Of a stretch of DNA of 44,757 nucleotides, positions 15,489-22,555 are shown piece after piece. The notes under the pieces were generated by a model. It searched no databases, was not told where the DNA came from, and saw only the letters and a program-made list of their open reading frames with translations. How positions within the stretch are numbered: the stretch's first letter is position 1; each line of letters opens with the position of its first letter. The stretch is from Bacteroidetes bacterium UBA7674 (lineage in GTDB: Bacteria; Bacteroidota; Bacteroidia; Chitinophagales; Chitinophagaceae), in the NCBI GenBank assembly GCA_002483105.1, contig DLHG01000008.1, positions 1 through 44,757 of the forward strand, read 5' to 3'. The position numbers and the translations under genes were made by a program.

Positions 15489-15631
15489 AGACATGCAAAT
15501 AAAGCATGCTTATTAACCCGTAAATGCTTGACGGGGGTTGCTGGCAAGACCCAACGAAGTAGGGGGGATTGCCAGTGATGTGGTCTTGTATCACATACAC
15601 AGATTCTGTACGAATAAGCTAACTTTACTAG

Positions 15632-16078
15632 ATGGATAATGAAGCAGATGAATATTTGAAAACGAACATGTCCACTAAGTTTGGAAATGAACTTTCATTG
15701 GAATTAGAGGACGTATTAGACCGTACTTTGAACTTTATATACTCTTTCGACCAACTGCCAACTTTTGAGACGATTTACAAGAGTGTATTTGGGAATGCGC
15801 ATGGGGAGATACTTCTAAAGCTTCAAGATATCGCTATAGACGAATTAATTGAGAAAGGATATATAATTAGTCTAGCAGATAGGAATTTTAAAGTAACATT
15901 CAAAGGAATTAAATTCCTCAAAAGTCCTCGGATATTCTATAAGTACAGACCGTATAAATACAGTGTCTTCGTGGAAAAGACTTCGTTATTATGGAAGATT
16001 GTTTCTATAATAGCAGTTGTTCTAAATTCTTTGGCCATAATTTATTTAACAGCACTACAAGTCTTAGTAAAGCCTTGA
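15632..16078 (+). CDS. wHTH-like protein with C-terminal membrane helix, 148 aa
   Basis: The middle (about 65-95: LQDIAIDELIEKGYIISL, then a strand pair and TFKGIKFL) looks like a winged helix, and residues 120-145 form one hydrophobic helix (IVSIIAVVLNSLAIIYLTAL). The protein would sit on the inner membrane with its N-terminal domain in the cytoplasm. No family is recognised. It is convergent with the HEPN gene, 16 bases from its stop. A regulatory or anchoring role is only a guess. Confidence 0.65.
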   Translation: MDNEADEYLKTNMSTKFGNELSLELEDVLDRTLNFIYSFDQLPTFETIYKSVFGNAHGEILLKLQDIAIDELIEKGYIISLADRNFKVTFKGIKFLKSPRIFYKYRPYKYSVFVEKTSLLWKIVSIIAVVLNSLAIIYLTALQVLVKP

Positions 16079-16094
16079 GAACTATGTCACACGA

Positions 16095-17063
16095 CTATTG
16101 AAACCCTCTCGCATTTAAATCCTCGAATAGCTGTTCTTTGGTCAAGTTTGGATGATTACAATATTTAATTGCTGCCCGTACCTTATCGGATAGTTCCAAA
16201 TAGTCTTGTATTTCATCTCCTTTATGCTCCCCGCCGTGAACAATGGCATTTCGTTTGTTATAAAGCTTCTTGATGCTCTTGTAGCTTGTTTGAAAATCCT
16301 CTTTGGTCTTCGACAGTATTATTGACAGATGCCTGGCTATTGTATGAGCAATTTGGTCTTTCCCCAAATTAAAGAGGCTTTCAAGGCAAGTCATCAATGT
16401 TATAAACCTTATTCTGCCATCTGGAATGTCATAAACAAGGCTGAAATTCTTTATTGCAAGTTCAGTCAATGTATTTGCTTCGTATATCGGCTTTAGTATG
16501 GCAGATAGATTTTGCACATCTTCATCTGTAACAACGTAGTCGCCAGCAGAGCCAATAGATATGCCAGTCTTTCGCCATGAGATTTGACGAGAGGCAGATG
16601 TAATATTGAAAAGCTGTGAGTATCTGATTTCGCCAATTTTGTAAAGTCGTAATTGTAATAAAAGGTTGTCTGCAAACTGGTGAAATTCTATAGACTCTTT
16701 GCCTTCTATTAGGATATCTAAAGCATCGCCCTTGATTTTAAAAGTGCTATGCTTTTTCAGCAAGATTATCTCAGGGTATTCAAGATGCATAAACCTCGGC
16801 CCAAAAATGGGAGTATGTACAAGAGAGTTATGCAATTCATGTGAAATGCCATGCTGTTTTCTTCCTATTATGATAGTTAGAAGTCGCTTGTCACTTTTAG
16901 GCACATTAACTATCTCTGAAAAGTCTTTCTCAAACTCAGTTGCATCTACTAGAATAAAGCTATAGCCAAATTCTTCAATTATAGGGTTCAACTTAATAAT
17001 CGACCTATCCGCATTGAGGATATGGGCATAGGACTCCATTGTATGTTCTCCAAGATTTAGCAT
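16095..17063 (-). CDS. HEPN (Apea-like) domain protein, probable RNase effector
   Basis: 322 residues. The N-terminal 200 residues form a mixed domain not recognised by name. The last 110 residues are helical and match Apea-type HEPN: FITLMTCLESLF, IARHLSIIL, then LYNKRNAIVHGGEH with the Rx4H catalytic motif (R271, H276). HEPN RNases cut RNA in many abortive-infection and toxin systems; whether this one is active is inferred from the intact motif. It is island cargo without an obvious partner antitoxin, the nearest gene being the convergent wHTH/TM protein. M9 is an alternative start. Confidence 0.75.
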   Translation of the reverse strand: MLNLGEHTMESYAHILNADRSIIKLNPIIEEFGYSFILVDATEFEKDFSEIVNVPKSDKRLLTIIIGRKQHGISHELHNSLVHTPIFGPRFMHLEYPEIILLKKHSTFKIKGDALDILIEGKESIEFHQFADNLLLQLRLYKIGEIRYSQLFNITSASRQISWRKTGISIGSAGDYVVTDEDVQNLSAILKPIYEANTLTELAIKNFSLVYDIPDGRIRFITLMTCLESLFNLGKDQIAHTIARHLSIILSKTKEDFQTSYKSIKKLYNKRNAIVHGGEHKGDEIQDYLELSDKVRAAIKYCNHPNLTKEQLFEDLNARGFQ

Positions 17064-17129
17064 AAATATCTATCAGGGAGCCTAAGTTAGTGTTATATAC
17101 TTCATTCACCATTTCTATAAGCGGATACT

Positions 17130-17157
17130 TATTATTTAAGCATTTGCTTAAATAATA
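17130..17157. promoter_or_regulatory. ArsR-type operator: perfect 12-4-12 palindrome
   Basis: TATTATTTAAGC and GCTTAAATAATA are exact reverse complements around ATTT. It overlaps the -33 side of the operon promoter, so binding of the ArsR-family protein encoded just downstream would block transcription until metal releases it. Confidence 0.8.
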
Positions 17158-17172
17158 AAATTGTTATCTTTA
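17143..17172 (+). promoter_or_regulatory. Promoter of the mercury operon
   Basis: TTTG (17143-17146), 18 nt, TATCTTTA (17165-17172). The start codon is only 5 nt after the -7 box, so the mRNA would be nearly leaderless. Confidence 0.55.
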
Positions 17173-17176
17173 TAGC

Positions 17177-17539
17177 ATGGAACCATGTATAAGGCAATTT
17201 GCAGACAAGGAGCAAATCAAAGCGTGTAAAGTGAAAGTAATGGCTTATGAGCCGTCTTTCAAAGAACTATCGGCTGTCTTAAATCTTGCGGGAAACGAAG
17301 TGCGGTTGAAAATCCTCTACCTGCTTGAAGAGGAAAAGGAATTATGTCCTTGTGACCTAAGCGACATTCTAGGCATGAGCATTCCAGCTGTATCACAACA
17401 TCTAAGAAAGCTAAAAGATGGCAATGTTTTAGAAAACAGAAAAGATGGACAGACGATTTACTATTCTATTAAACCCAATCATATGAGGATATTAAAACCT
17501 TTTTTCAAACACATTAACCAAGCCGTAATAAGTGAATGA
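17177..17539 (+). CDS. ArsR/SmtB-family metal-responsive repressor
   Basis: 120 residues: a winged helix-turn-helix domain (NEVRLKILYLLEEEKELCPC, DLSDILGMSIPAVSQHLRKL, then DGQTIYYSIK). C57 and C59 in ELCPCDL occupy the classic ArsR/CadC alpha-3 metal site, and C4 and C17 in the N-terminal tail may complete it. It likely senses Hg(II) or a related thiophilic metal and represses its own operon from the palindrome that overlaps the promoter. It overlaps merTP by ATGA, indicating coupled translation. Confidence 0.88.
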   Translation: MEPCIRQFADKEQIKACKVKVMAYEPSFKELSAVLNLAGNEVRLKILYLLEEEKELCPCDLSDILGMSIPAVSQHLRKLKDGNVLENRKDGQTIYYSIKPNHMRILKPFFKHINQAVISE

Positions 17540-18129
17540 GGATTGTAATCAAAAATAGTGCTCTCGTTTCAAGCGTTATACTAGCTGTAACTTCTTCTCT
17601 GTGTTGTATAGTGCCAGTGTTGACGATTGTTGGGGGGATAGCGGGAGCAGCTAGCTCCTTTAGTTGGCTTACGCCACTTCGTCCGTATTTAATAGGTGCT
17701 ACAATTTTGTCTTTAGGATTCGCTTTTTATCAGGCATATAAGCCAGTTGAAACAGACAGTTGCGGCTGCGTAGCAAAGGAAAAGTCTTTTTTGCAGTCAA
17801 AAACTTTTCTTTGGACTATTACGGTCGTATCAGGCTTGCTTTTGACATTTCCATATTACTCCCACACCTTCTTTAAACCTAAACAACAGAATTTAATACA
17901 CCAAAATTCAACTAATGATACAACGGCTTCTTTTCATGTAATAGGGATGAGCTGCGAAAGTTGTGAGCAACACGTAAATAAGATATTGTCTGATGAAACC
18001 GCCGTAAGTAAGGTGTCGACTAGCTATCACGACAGCCTAACAACGATAACCTTTGACAAGTCGAAAGTATCTCTTGCGGCATTGATGCAAAAAGTCACTG
18101 AGAAAACCGATTATAAAACGGAACCATAA
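17536..18129 (+). CDS. merTP: Mercuric ion transporter MerTP fusion
   Basis: 197 residues. The N-terminal MerT-like part has three membrane helices, with the vicinal pair C23-C24 in SSLCCIVPVL in the first helix and C76/C78 in SCGCVAKE in the loop. The C-terminal part is a heavy-metal-associated (HMA) domain with GMSCESC (C140, C143), as in MerP. In Bacteroidota the periplasmic binding and membrane parts are commonly one protein. It passes Hg(II) inward to a reductase in the classic system, yet no merA lies in this element. Confidence 0.92.
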   Translation: MRIVIKNSALVSSVILAVTSSLCCIVPVLTIVGGIAGAASSFSWLTPLRPYLIGATILSLGFAFYQAYKPVETDSCGCVAKEKSFLQSKTFLWTITVVSGLLLTFPYYSHTFFKPKQQNLIHQNSTNDTTASFHVIGMSCESCEQHVNKILSDETAVSKVSTSYHDSLTTITFDKSKVSLAALMQKVTEKTDYKTEP

Positions 18130-18130
18130 C

Positions 18131-18853
18131 ATGAAAAATCTATTATCGATAATCGCATTTACCATTGCCGTTATCAATTTTACAGGTTGCCAAAGTAAAA
18201 GTAATGATGGTCAAGAAACCATATCATTCTACAGGGTGCCCTTAGTATGTGGTGCGGCTAGTCAAATAGGTTGTGGAAGTCGGGCTAAACCTGCTTTAAT
18301 AGAACTAGAACAAAATTCAGCCGTAAGAGAGGCTTGGCTTAATCGTCCTGGAACTGCTATTGCAATTGTCTGGAAAGATAAGTCTCAGACAAAAACGGTA
18401 ACTAAGCCAATACTATCAAAAAACAATATTTCCTATCAGGAACTATCTGGAAAGACAAGGCAGGAACTCCACGAAAACTTTCGAAAAGAAAACATATGGT
18501 TTAGAGGAGCAGATGTCGATGTACTCAGTAGAGAAGAAGCAGAAACAATAGCTGAAAACTCTGTCAATTTCGCCCTTAATGAAGGTCTGATTAACGTTCA
18601 AGAAGGAAATACAATGAAGAATGAAGTTAAGGATTATTTTAAAAAGGAATTAGTCAAAATCCGTACTAATGAGCAATTAAATGACGATAGTGAACATAAA
18701 TTTAGGAATGACCTATTAGCAATTGCAGAAAAACATATTGGGAAGGACAGAGCTAAAAAAGCTATGGCGCTTTATGAGGAAAACATGAAGAAACAGTGTG
18801 AAAAGGACCAATCATGTAATGCACCTGGAACAAAGGATTGTTGCGACAAATAA
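18131..18853 (+). CDS. Cys-rich lipoprotein of the mercury operon
   Basis: 240 residues, beginning with a lipoprotein signal (MKNLLSIIAFTIAVINFTGC; C20 would be lipidated). FYRVPLVCGAASQIGCGSRA places two cysteines in a tight segment, and AWLNRPGTAIAIVW follows, perhaps a thioredoxin-like or metal-binding core. The C-terminus is helical and ends in a CEKDQSCNAPGTKDCC cluster. No named family is recognised. One base separates it from merTP, so it is surely cotranscribed and probably binds or delivers metal at the envelope (inference). Confidence 0.7.
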   Translation: MKNLLSIIAFTIAVINFTGCQSKSNDGQETISFYRVPLVCGAASQIGCGSRAKPALIELEQNSAVREAWLNRPGTAIAIVWKDKSQTKTVTKPILSKNNISYQELSGKTRQELHENFRKENIWFRGADVDVLSREEAETIAENSVNFALNEGLINVQEGNTMKNEVKDYFKKELVKIRTNEQLNDDSEHKFRNDLLAIAEKHIGKDRAKKAMALYEENMKKQCEKDQSCNAPGTKDCCDK

Positions 18854-18864
18854 ACTAAATTAGA

Positions 18865-19074
18865 ATGAATGTAATATTAGAATCAATAATAACGTGCCCT
18901 GTTTGTAATCATACAAAAGAGGAAACGATGCCTACGAATGCTTGTCAGTTCTTTTACGAGTGTGAAGCCTGCAAGACACGTCTTAGGCCAAAAGGAGAGG
19001 ATTGTTGTGTGTTTTGCAGTTATGGGACAGTCAAGTGTCCACCAATTCAACTAAACAAGCCTTGTTGTTCATAA
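18865..19074 (+). CDS. GDCCVxC-domain small Cys-rich protein
   Basis: 69 residues, 11 of them cysteine. CPVCNHTKEE and CEACKTRLRPKGEDCCVFCS carry the GDCCVxC hallmark (here GEDCCVFC), followed by YGTVKCPP. The family is a small metal-binding protein often next to mercury genes. Its job is unknown; metal buffering or handing over is plausible. It lies 11 bases after the lipoprotein gene in the same operon. Confidence 0.88.
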   Translation: MNVILESIITCPVCNHTKEETMPTNACQFFYECEACKTRLRPKGEDCCVFCSYGTVKCPPIQLNKPCCS

Positions 19075-19083
19075 TGTAACAAT

Positions 19084-19839
19084 ATGAAAATAGTAATCAA
19101 AATTGCTTCTCTAGGTTGCATTTTACTCGGGCTAGCTCATACTTATGTCGCTGCTTTTTGTCATTACATGGATATTGACAACCTTTGGTTTTTGGGTTCG
19201 GGATTTGCCATTATTCTTGCAGGGCTACTAAATTTCGTAGCTATCAATAAAGGCGGTTCGCGGTTTACATTAATGTTAGCCCTATTAGCAAACATATTAC
19301 TCTGTGGGATGTTTTCTTTTGCGATACCATTATTGAAAAACTCGCAGGTTTACATAGGTGGCTTTATCTTTCTGATAACAACTGTTGGCTTTTTTGTGTT
19401 ACTGTTAAGAAATGGCATTAACGGGAAACCTAAACAAGATACAAAAGATAATAATCGAAACGAAAACGATACACTATCAGCGACCAAGACAATTCCTATG
19501 TTACGGATTTTCGATAAAAATAAAGCTATCGAATTCTACGTGAATTGGCTCGGGTTCTCAGTGGATTGGGAACATAGCTTCTCAGATGGGGAGCCGCCTA
19601 TATACATGCAAATATCAAAATCCGAAATAGCGATACATCTTACTGAACATCATGGTGATTGTACACCTGGTGGTAAAGTCTATATAGAATGTACTGGACT
19701 TAAGGATTTCCATAAGGAGATTTTGAATAAAAAGTATCCCTACAATGCCCCAGGATTAGAAATTGCTCCTTGGAAATCCCTATGCATGGAAGTAATAGAC
19801 CCTTTTGGAAATAAGTTGCTGTTTTCTGAACCTCGATAG
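19084..19839 (+). CDS. Four-helix membrane domain fused to a glyoxalase/VOC domain
   Basis: 251 residues. Residues 1-120 hold four hydrophobic helices (from IKIASLGCILLGLAHTYVAA to FIFLITTVGFFVLLL). After a charged linker, residues 137-251 form a VOC/bleomycin-resistance fold (TIPMLRIFDKNKAIEFYVNW, YMQISKSEIAIHLTEHHGD, FGNKLLFSEP) with candidate metal ligands among H185-H190 and E210. VOC proteins bind or modify toxic ligands using a metal. The fusion to a membrane part in a mercury operon is unusual. Last gene of the operon, 9 bases after its neighbour. Confidence 0.75.
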   Translation: MKIVIKIASLGCILLGLAHTYVAAFCHYMDIDNLWFLGSGFAIILAGLLNFVAINKGGSRFTLMLALLANILLCGMFSFAIPLLKNSQVYIGGFIFLITTVGFFVLLLRNGINGKPKQDTKDNNRNENDTLSATKTIPMLRIFDKNKAIEFYVNWLGFSVDWEHSFSDGEPPIYMQISKSEIAIHLTEHHGDCTPGGKVYIECTGLKDFHKEILNKKYPYNAPGLEIAPWKSLCMEVIDPFGNKLLFSEPR

Positions 19840-19936
19840 TTAGGAGAAGTTAATGCTATATTATAGTATATGCATCGGTTGTTTCCATTGGGCTTAAAAG
19901 TGGCTGAAATGGCATTATCTGTACAGGTCTTATCTC

Positions 19937-20206
19937 TCACGCACTTGCAATTGGTGACATTGGATAGAGGACTTTCTTCAAATCAAGCTTTCTTAGGTCA
20001 ATAGGATTATGGGTTGGTACATCGGGAGGAAAGTTATTAATGTCGGGAGGGTTGATAAACCCCTCTAAGTCTAAAAGGTCGAATTCCAAGTATTCAGCTT
20101 CCTCCATGTATGGATTTTTGAAATGGGAGAAGAACGCCTGTAAGATACATTTGCTACATGGCCAACAATACCGTTCCTTGCAGATGTTATGCTTTATGTA
20201 ATTCAT
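19937..20206 (-). CDS. Small Cys-cluster protein, 89 aa
   Basis: C9, C14, C17 and C20 form a compact cluster (CKERYCWPCSKC) that could hold zinc. An acidic region follows (MEEAEYLEFDLLDLEGF), with a Pro-rich segment and a Lys/Leu end. No family recognised. The frame is ATG-initiated and convergent with the mercury operon, with about 100 bases between. It could be a chance frame, but the ordered cysteines argue for a gene. Confidence 0.5.
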   Translation of the reverse strand: MNYIKHNICKERYCWPCSKCILQAFFSHFKNPYMEEAEYLEFDLLDLEGFINPPDINNFPPDVPTHNPIDLRKLDLKKVLYPMSPIASA

Positions 20207-20234
20207 TTTGTAGGATACTACTTTTCGGGTTAAA

Positions 20235-20807
20235 TTAGTAAGTATTATTGACCTTTATCGAACCTTTATTCTTTTTATCTTTTTCTTCAATTTTATCTCC
20301 CAAACTACCAGTAGCCGTAAATAGCATTGCCCCATAATCACTTCCCTGGACAGACTGCTGACGTTCTTCACTGAGTACGAGTCTAATGTCAATATTTTCA
20401 TCTTTGTCCCATATTGCATACCAAAGATGGTTGCTGTCATCTTTGTAGAATGGCTGGCTTGGTTTACCATGTTTAGACTCGAAAACCTTATACAAAAGCT
20501 TTAATTCTTCCGCTGTAAGAGGGGCCTGTAGCCTACCTTCAATCATAGAAAGACTTGAATGACCAAATACATACGCTGTGACATGGAAGTAAGCTGACTT
20601 ATCGTCACTGAGTTTAATCGAATAGTCAAACTCGTTGCCGTTAAGATTACGTATAAGGCCAGAGTTAAGCAAGTCCTTTGCATGTTTCATATACTCCGAA
20701 TAGGTCATCCCAAATTCAAAATCAAGGAATGTTGCTTTTCGACTGTTACAGGAGAGAAAGGACATGGAAACTAATAAAGCAATGATTGCGGAATACTTCT
20801 TTATCAT
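20235..20807 (-). CDS. Lipoprotein, 190 aa, unknown function
   Basis: Starts MIKKYSAIIALLVSMSFLSC, a clear lipobox with cysteine at residue 20. I chose this ATG, not the longer upstream frame, because the lipobox must be N-terminal. The mature part is soluble and mixed, with FEFGMTYSEYMKHAKDLL, LTAEELKLLYKVFESKHGKP and LWYAIWDKDENIDIRLVL; a Lys-rich tail ends it. The FGMTxxEY pattern resembles small lipoproteins of unknown function in Bacteroidota. The likely transcript has a 230-nt leader containing a 110-nt near-palindrome. Confidence 0.7.
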   Translation of the reverse strand: MIKKYSAIIALLVSMSFLSCNSRKATFLDFEFGMTYSEYMKHAKDLLNSGLIRNLNGNEFDYSIKLSDDKSAYFHVTAYVFGHSSLSMIEGRLQAPLTAEELKLLYKVFESKHGKPSQPFYKDDSNHLWYAIWDKDENIDIRLVLSEERQQSVQGSDYGAMLFTATGSLGDKIEEKDKKNKGSIKVNNTY

Positions 20808-20860
20808 AAATGTGTGGTTATGGTTATTAAATAAAATACCTGAGCGATTGACATTCACTG

Positions 20861-20970
20861 GTATCTGAGGGGGTCGAATCCCTGTACTACTCAGCAAAGC
20901 AATGCTCAGGCGTAACCTGAGCATTTGCTAAACTTTCCAGTAGTACTTGAATTTTCGACCTTTCAGATAC
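20861..20970. repeat. 110-nt near-palindrome (large stem-loop)
   Basis: Four nested exact arm pairs: GTATCTGA 20861-20868/20963-20970, GGTCGAA 20872-20878/20954-20960, GTACTACT 20884-20891/20939-20946 and AATGCTCAGG 20901-20910/20916-20925, with a 5-nt tip. No T-run follows, so it is not an ordinary terminator. Confidence 0.85.
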
Positions 20971-21043
20971 AAGAACAGCTCTGCAAATGCAAAAACCTTA
21001 TGTTGAGATTGTTTATTTAATCATTGACTATTTTTTGTTGTTA

Positions 21044-21051
21044 CAAATGTA
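21044..21051 (-). promoter_or_regulatory. -7 box upstream of the near-palindrome
   Basis: Minus strand TACATTTG, a perfect TAnnTTTG inside TTACA-AA-TGTAA. A transcript from here would run through the palindrome and into the lipoprotein gene. No clear -33 box is seen. Confidence 0.4.
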
Positions 21052-21062
21052 ATAATTACAAA

Positions 21063-22433
21063 CTACCATTTCACTACATCTAAAGATGGCTCCAGACCTA
21101 TCAAATTGTGACATTGCTCTTTTATAGATTGATAAACGATGTCCTTGCCACTATACGTTGTAGCAATACAGTCGTGAATAGTAAATAAGGGTACTTCAGG
21201 ATGGTCTTGGCTTATCCGCAATGCTACTCTACGCAACATTATGTGGGATTCGATACTTTGAAGTATGGCTGAAATGTCTTTGTATTGAATCCTTCTTAGT
21301 AGCGAAAAGATTCTGTGAACTGTTGGGAATAACTTCATAAATACACGTTTAAAAGTACCTCGTTCCTCTCCAAAAGCCTTATTATGAGCATACATGCAGT
21401 AAAAGAGTCCTTCTTTCAAAGTTCTTTTGTCTGCACTATTCTTTAAGTCTAATAGTATACCTGTAGCTTCCCTGTAGTGCCTATTAAAGTATTCATAAAG
21501 TTTTCCTTTATCTACTAATGTGCAATACAGCTCTAAATCCCCTATAGCATCTCTATCATGTGATTTTACTAACATAAAGGAGGGAAACTGTGGCAGGAGA
21601 GAGAGGATGGTTGGTATGTTAGGTTGTATTCGTTGGTAAATGTCTTTTGATAAGCTATATAAGGTAAAAGTGTCCTCCCTTTCCTCATAAAATGATGGGT
21701 CTAAAAGAATGGTACTGAAGAAAGGTTGGCTGTTCTTGAGGTCAATTTCAAGTATTTTCTCACCCGAATAGGTAACAAACGCCCTCAAATCCTTTCTGAG
21801 GTTGGTTATGTTGGAGTGGAACCTATTAGCTGTATCATCAACAAATAGGTTGTAATCGCCATTATCAAGCATCCTTACGGATAGTATGGCATACTGATAG
21901 CGATTCCATGCTTTTTTAAAGCCAAGTTCACCCTTTTCCTTTATTACCTTATTCAATAAATATCCATCTGCATGTCTGTAGTTGATTTGTAGTGCAGGGT
22001 TAAACCATCGTGTTAGATAAGTATATCCTAATAATGATTGCTTTTGCTTCTCCTTGTCCTCATTGCTTTTCTTAATTAAAGACTTCCTAGTTATATCAAC
22101 AGAACTTATCTCTTTAGTTTGGTAATGTTCGGATAGCTTATAGCACCTTGATTTCTTCCCGACTATATACCATCCATCATTTGCAACCTCTAAAACACCA
22201 TTGTTGACCAGGTAGTTTAAGTAAAGATTGTACTCCCTGATTTTATCCTGAAGGATTTGTGCGTTTAGAGGGATGTACTCTTCTTTTTGGTAGTCTTTGA
22301 ATTGGACTTTTAACTTAATCAGTGTTCCTACTATATATTTGAAGTTATCAATTTTGTATTTAAATGTAGGTGGATTATCCTCTAGGAGTTTTTCTAAATT
22401 CAGGTTATCAGGTAGGAATACTTGCAATGCCAT
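21063..22433 (-). CDS. Superfamily-A-like polymerase of mobile elements (TV-Pol type), candidate
   Basis: 456 residues. The N-terminal 110 resemble a winged-helix region (IPLNAQILQDKIREYNLYL, YLVNNGVLEVANDGWYIVG). The rest shows the motif order of the palm of superfamily A polymerases and T7-like RNA polymerases: motif A at EIDLKNSQPFF (D231, Q236), the R-xx-K-x(5)-Y helix at KRTLKEGLFYCMY (R337, K340), LQSIESHIM (E395), and motif C at LFTIHDCIATT (H420-D421). This order was described for TV-Pol proteins of transposons, plasmids and small viruses, proposed to prime and copy DNA. That assignment is my reading of motifs, not a search. It likely replicates the excised element. Neighbours are an HNH endonuclease and the integrase. 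Confidence 0.65.
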   Translation of the reverse strand: MALQVFLPDNLNLEKLLEDNPPTFKYKIDNFKYIVGTLIKLKVQFKDYQKEEYIPLNAQILQDKIREYNLYLNYLVNNGVLEVANDGWYIVGKKSRCYKLSEHYQTKEISSVDITRKSLIKKSNEDKEKQKQSLLGYTYLTRWFNPALQINYRHADGYLLNKVIKEKGELGFKKAWNRYQYAILSVRMLDNGDYNLFVDDTANRFHSNITNLRKDLRAFVTYSGEKILEIDLKNSQPFFSTILLDPSFYEEREDTFTLYSLSKDIYQRIQPNIPTILSLLPQFPSFMLVKSHDRDAIGDLELYCTLVDKGKLYEYFNRHYREATGILLDLKNSADKRTLKEGLFYCMYAHNKAFGEERGTFKRVFMKLFPTVHRIFSLLRRIQYKDISAILQSIESHIMLRRVALRISQDHPEVPLFTIHDCIATTYSGKDIVYQSIKEQCHNLIGLEPSLDVVKW

Positions 22434-22513
22434 ATCATAAAGTTCATGAGAAAATCTTTGTTAAAACTGCGCCTATCGTGGCTTTCGTTATATGCAAAAC
22501 CATTTTAATGTCG

Positions 22514-22521
22514 TATCTTTG
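22514..22521 (+). promoter_or_regulatory. -7 box of the HNH endonuclease gene
   Basis: TATCTTTG, perfect, 34 nt before the start codon, in the divergent gap between this gene and the polymerase-like gene. The -33 element is not obvious. Confidence 0.5.
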
Positions 22522-22555
22522 CATATTAGTAAAGTTCTTTAAAAAGATTGGGATT

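Larger units (their letters stand above)
14797..15631. ncRNA. Structured region without convincing gene (candidate RNA or origin)
   Basis: About 830 bp. The part 14880-15240 is richer in G+C than its neighbours and full of purine-rich runs such as AACGAAGTGAATGAAG. It holds perfect 11-bp inverted arms at 14974-14984 and 15042-15052 and a 6-bp pair AGCACC/GGTGCT near 15241-15270. Further on are the 11-bp pair at 15446-15456/15478-15488, CATGC/GCATG, AACCCGT/ACGGGGGTT and CTGGCAA/TTGCCAG. Reading frames here are short or alternative-start and do not look like proteins. It may be a long structured RNA, a transfer origin or a replication origin. Confidence 0.4.

Noticed and set aside
15375..15578. 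Plus-strand frame of 67 codons
   Set aside because: It runs across several hairpins and has no protein-like pattern; the bases are constrained by pairing.
15300..15600. Group II intron or retron RNA
   Set aside because: No reverse transcriptase is near and I could not find a domain V-like hairpin.
20871..20890. Extra tRNA T-arm (GGGGGTCGAATCCC)
   Set aside because: No acceptor, D or anticodon arm can be built; the similarity is part of the palindrome.
20861..20970. Integron attC site or retron RNA
   Set aside because: The ends lack the RYYYAAC/GTTRRRY boxes, and no integron integrase or reverse transcriptase is near.
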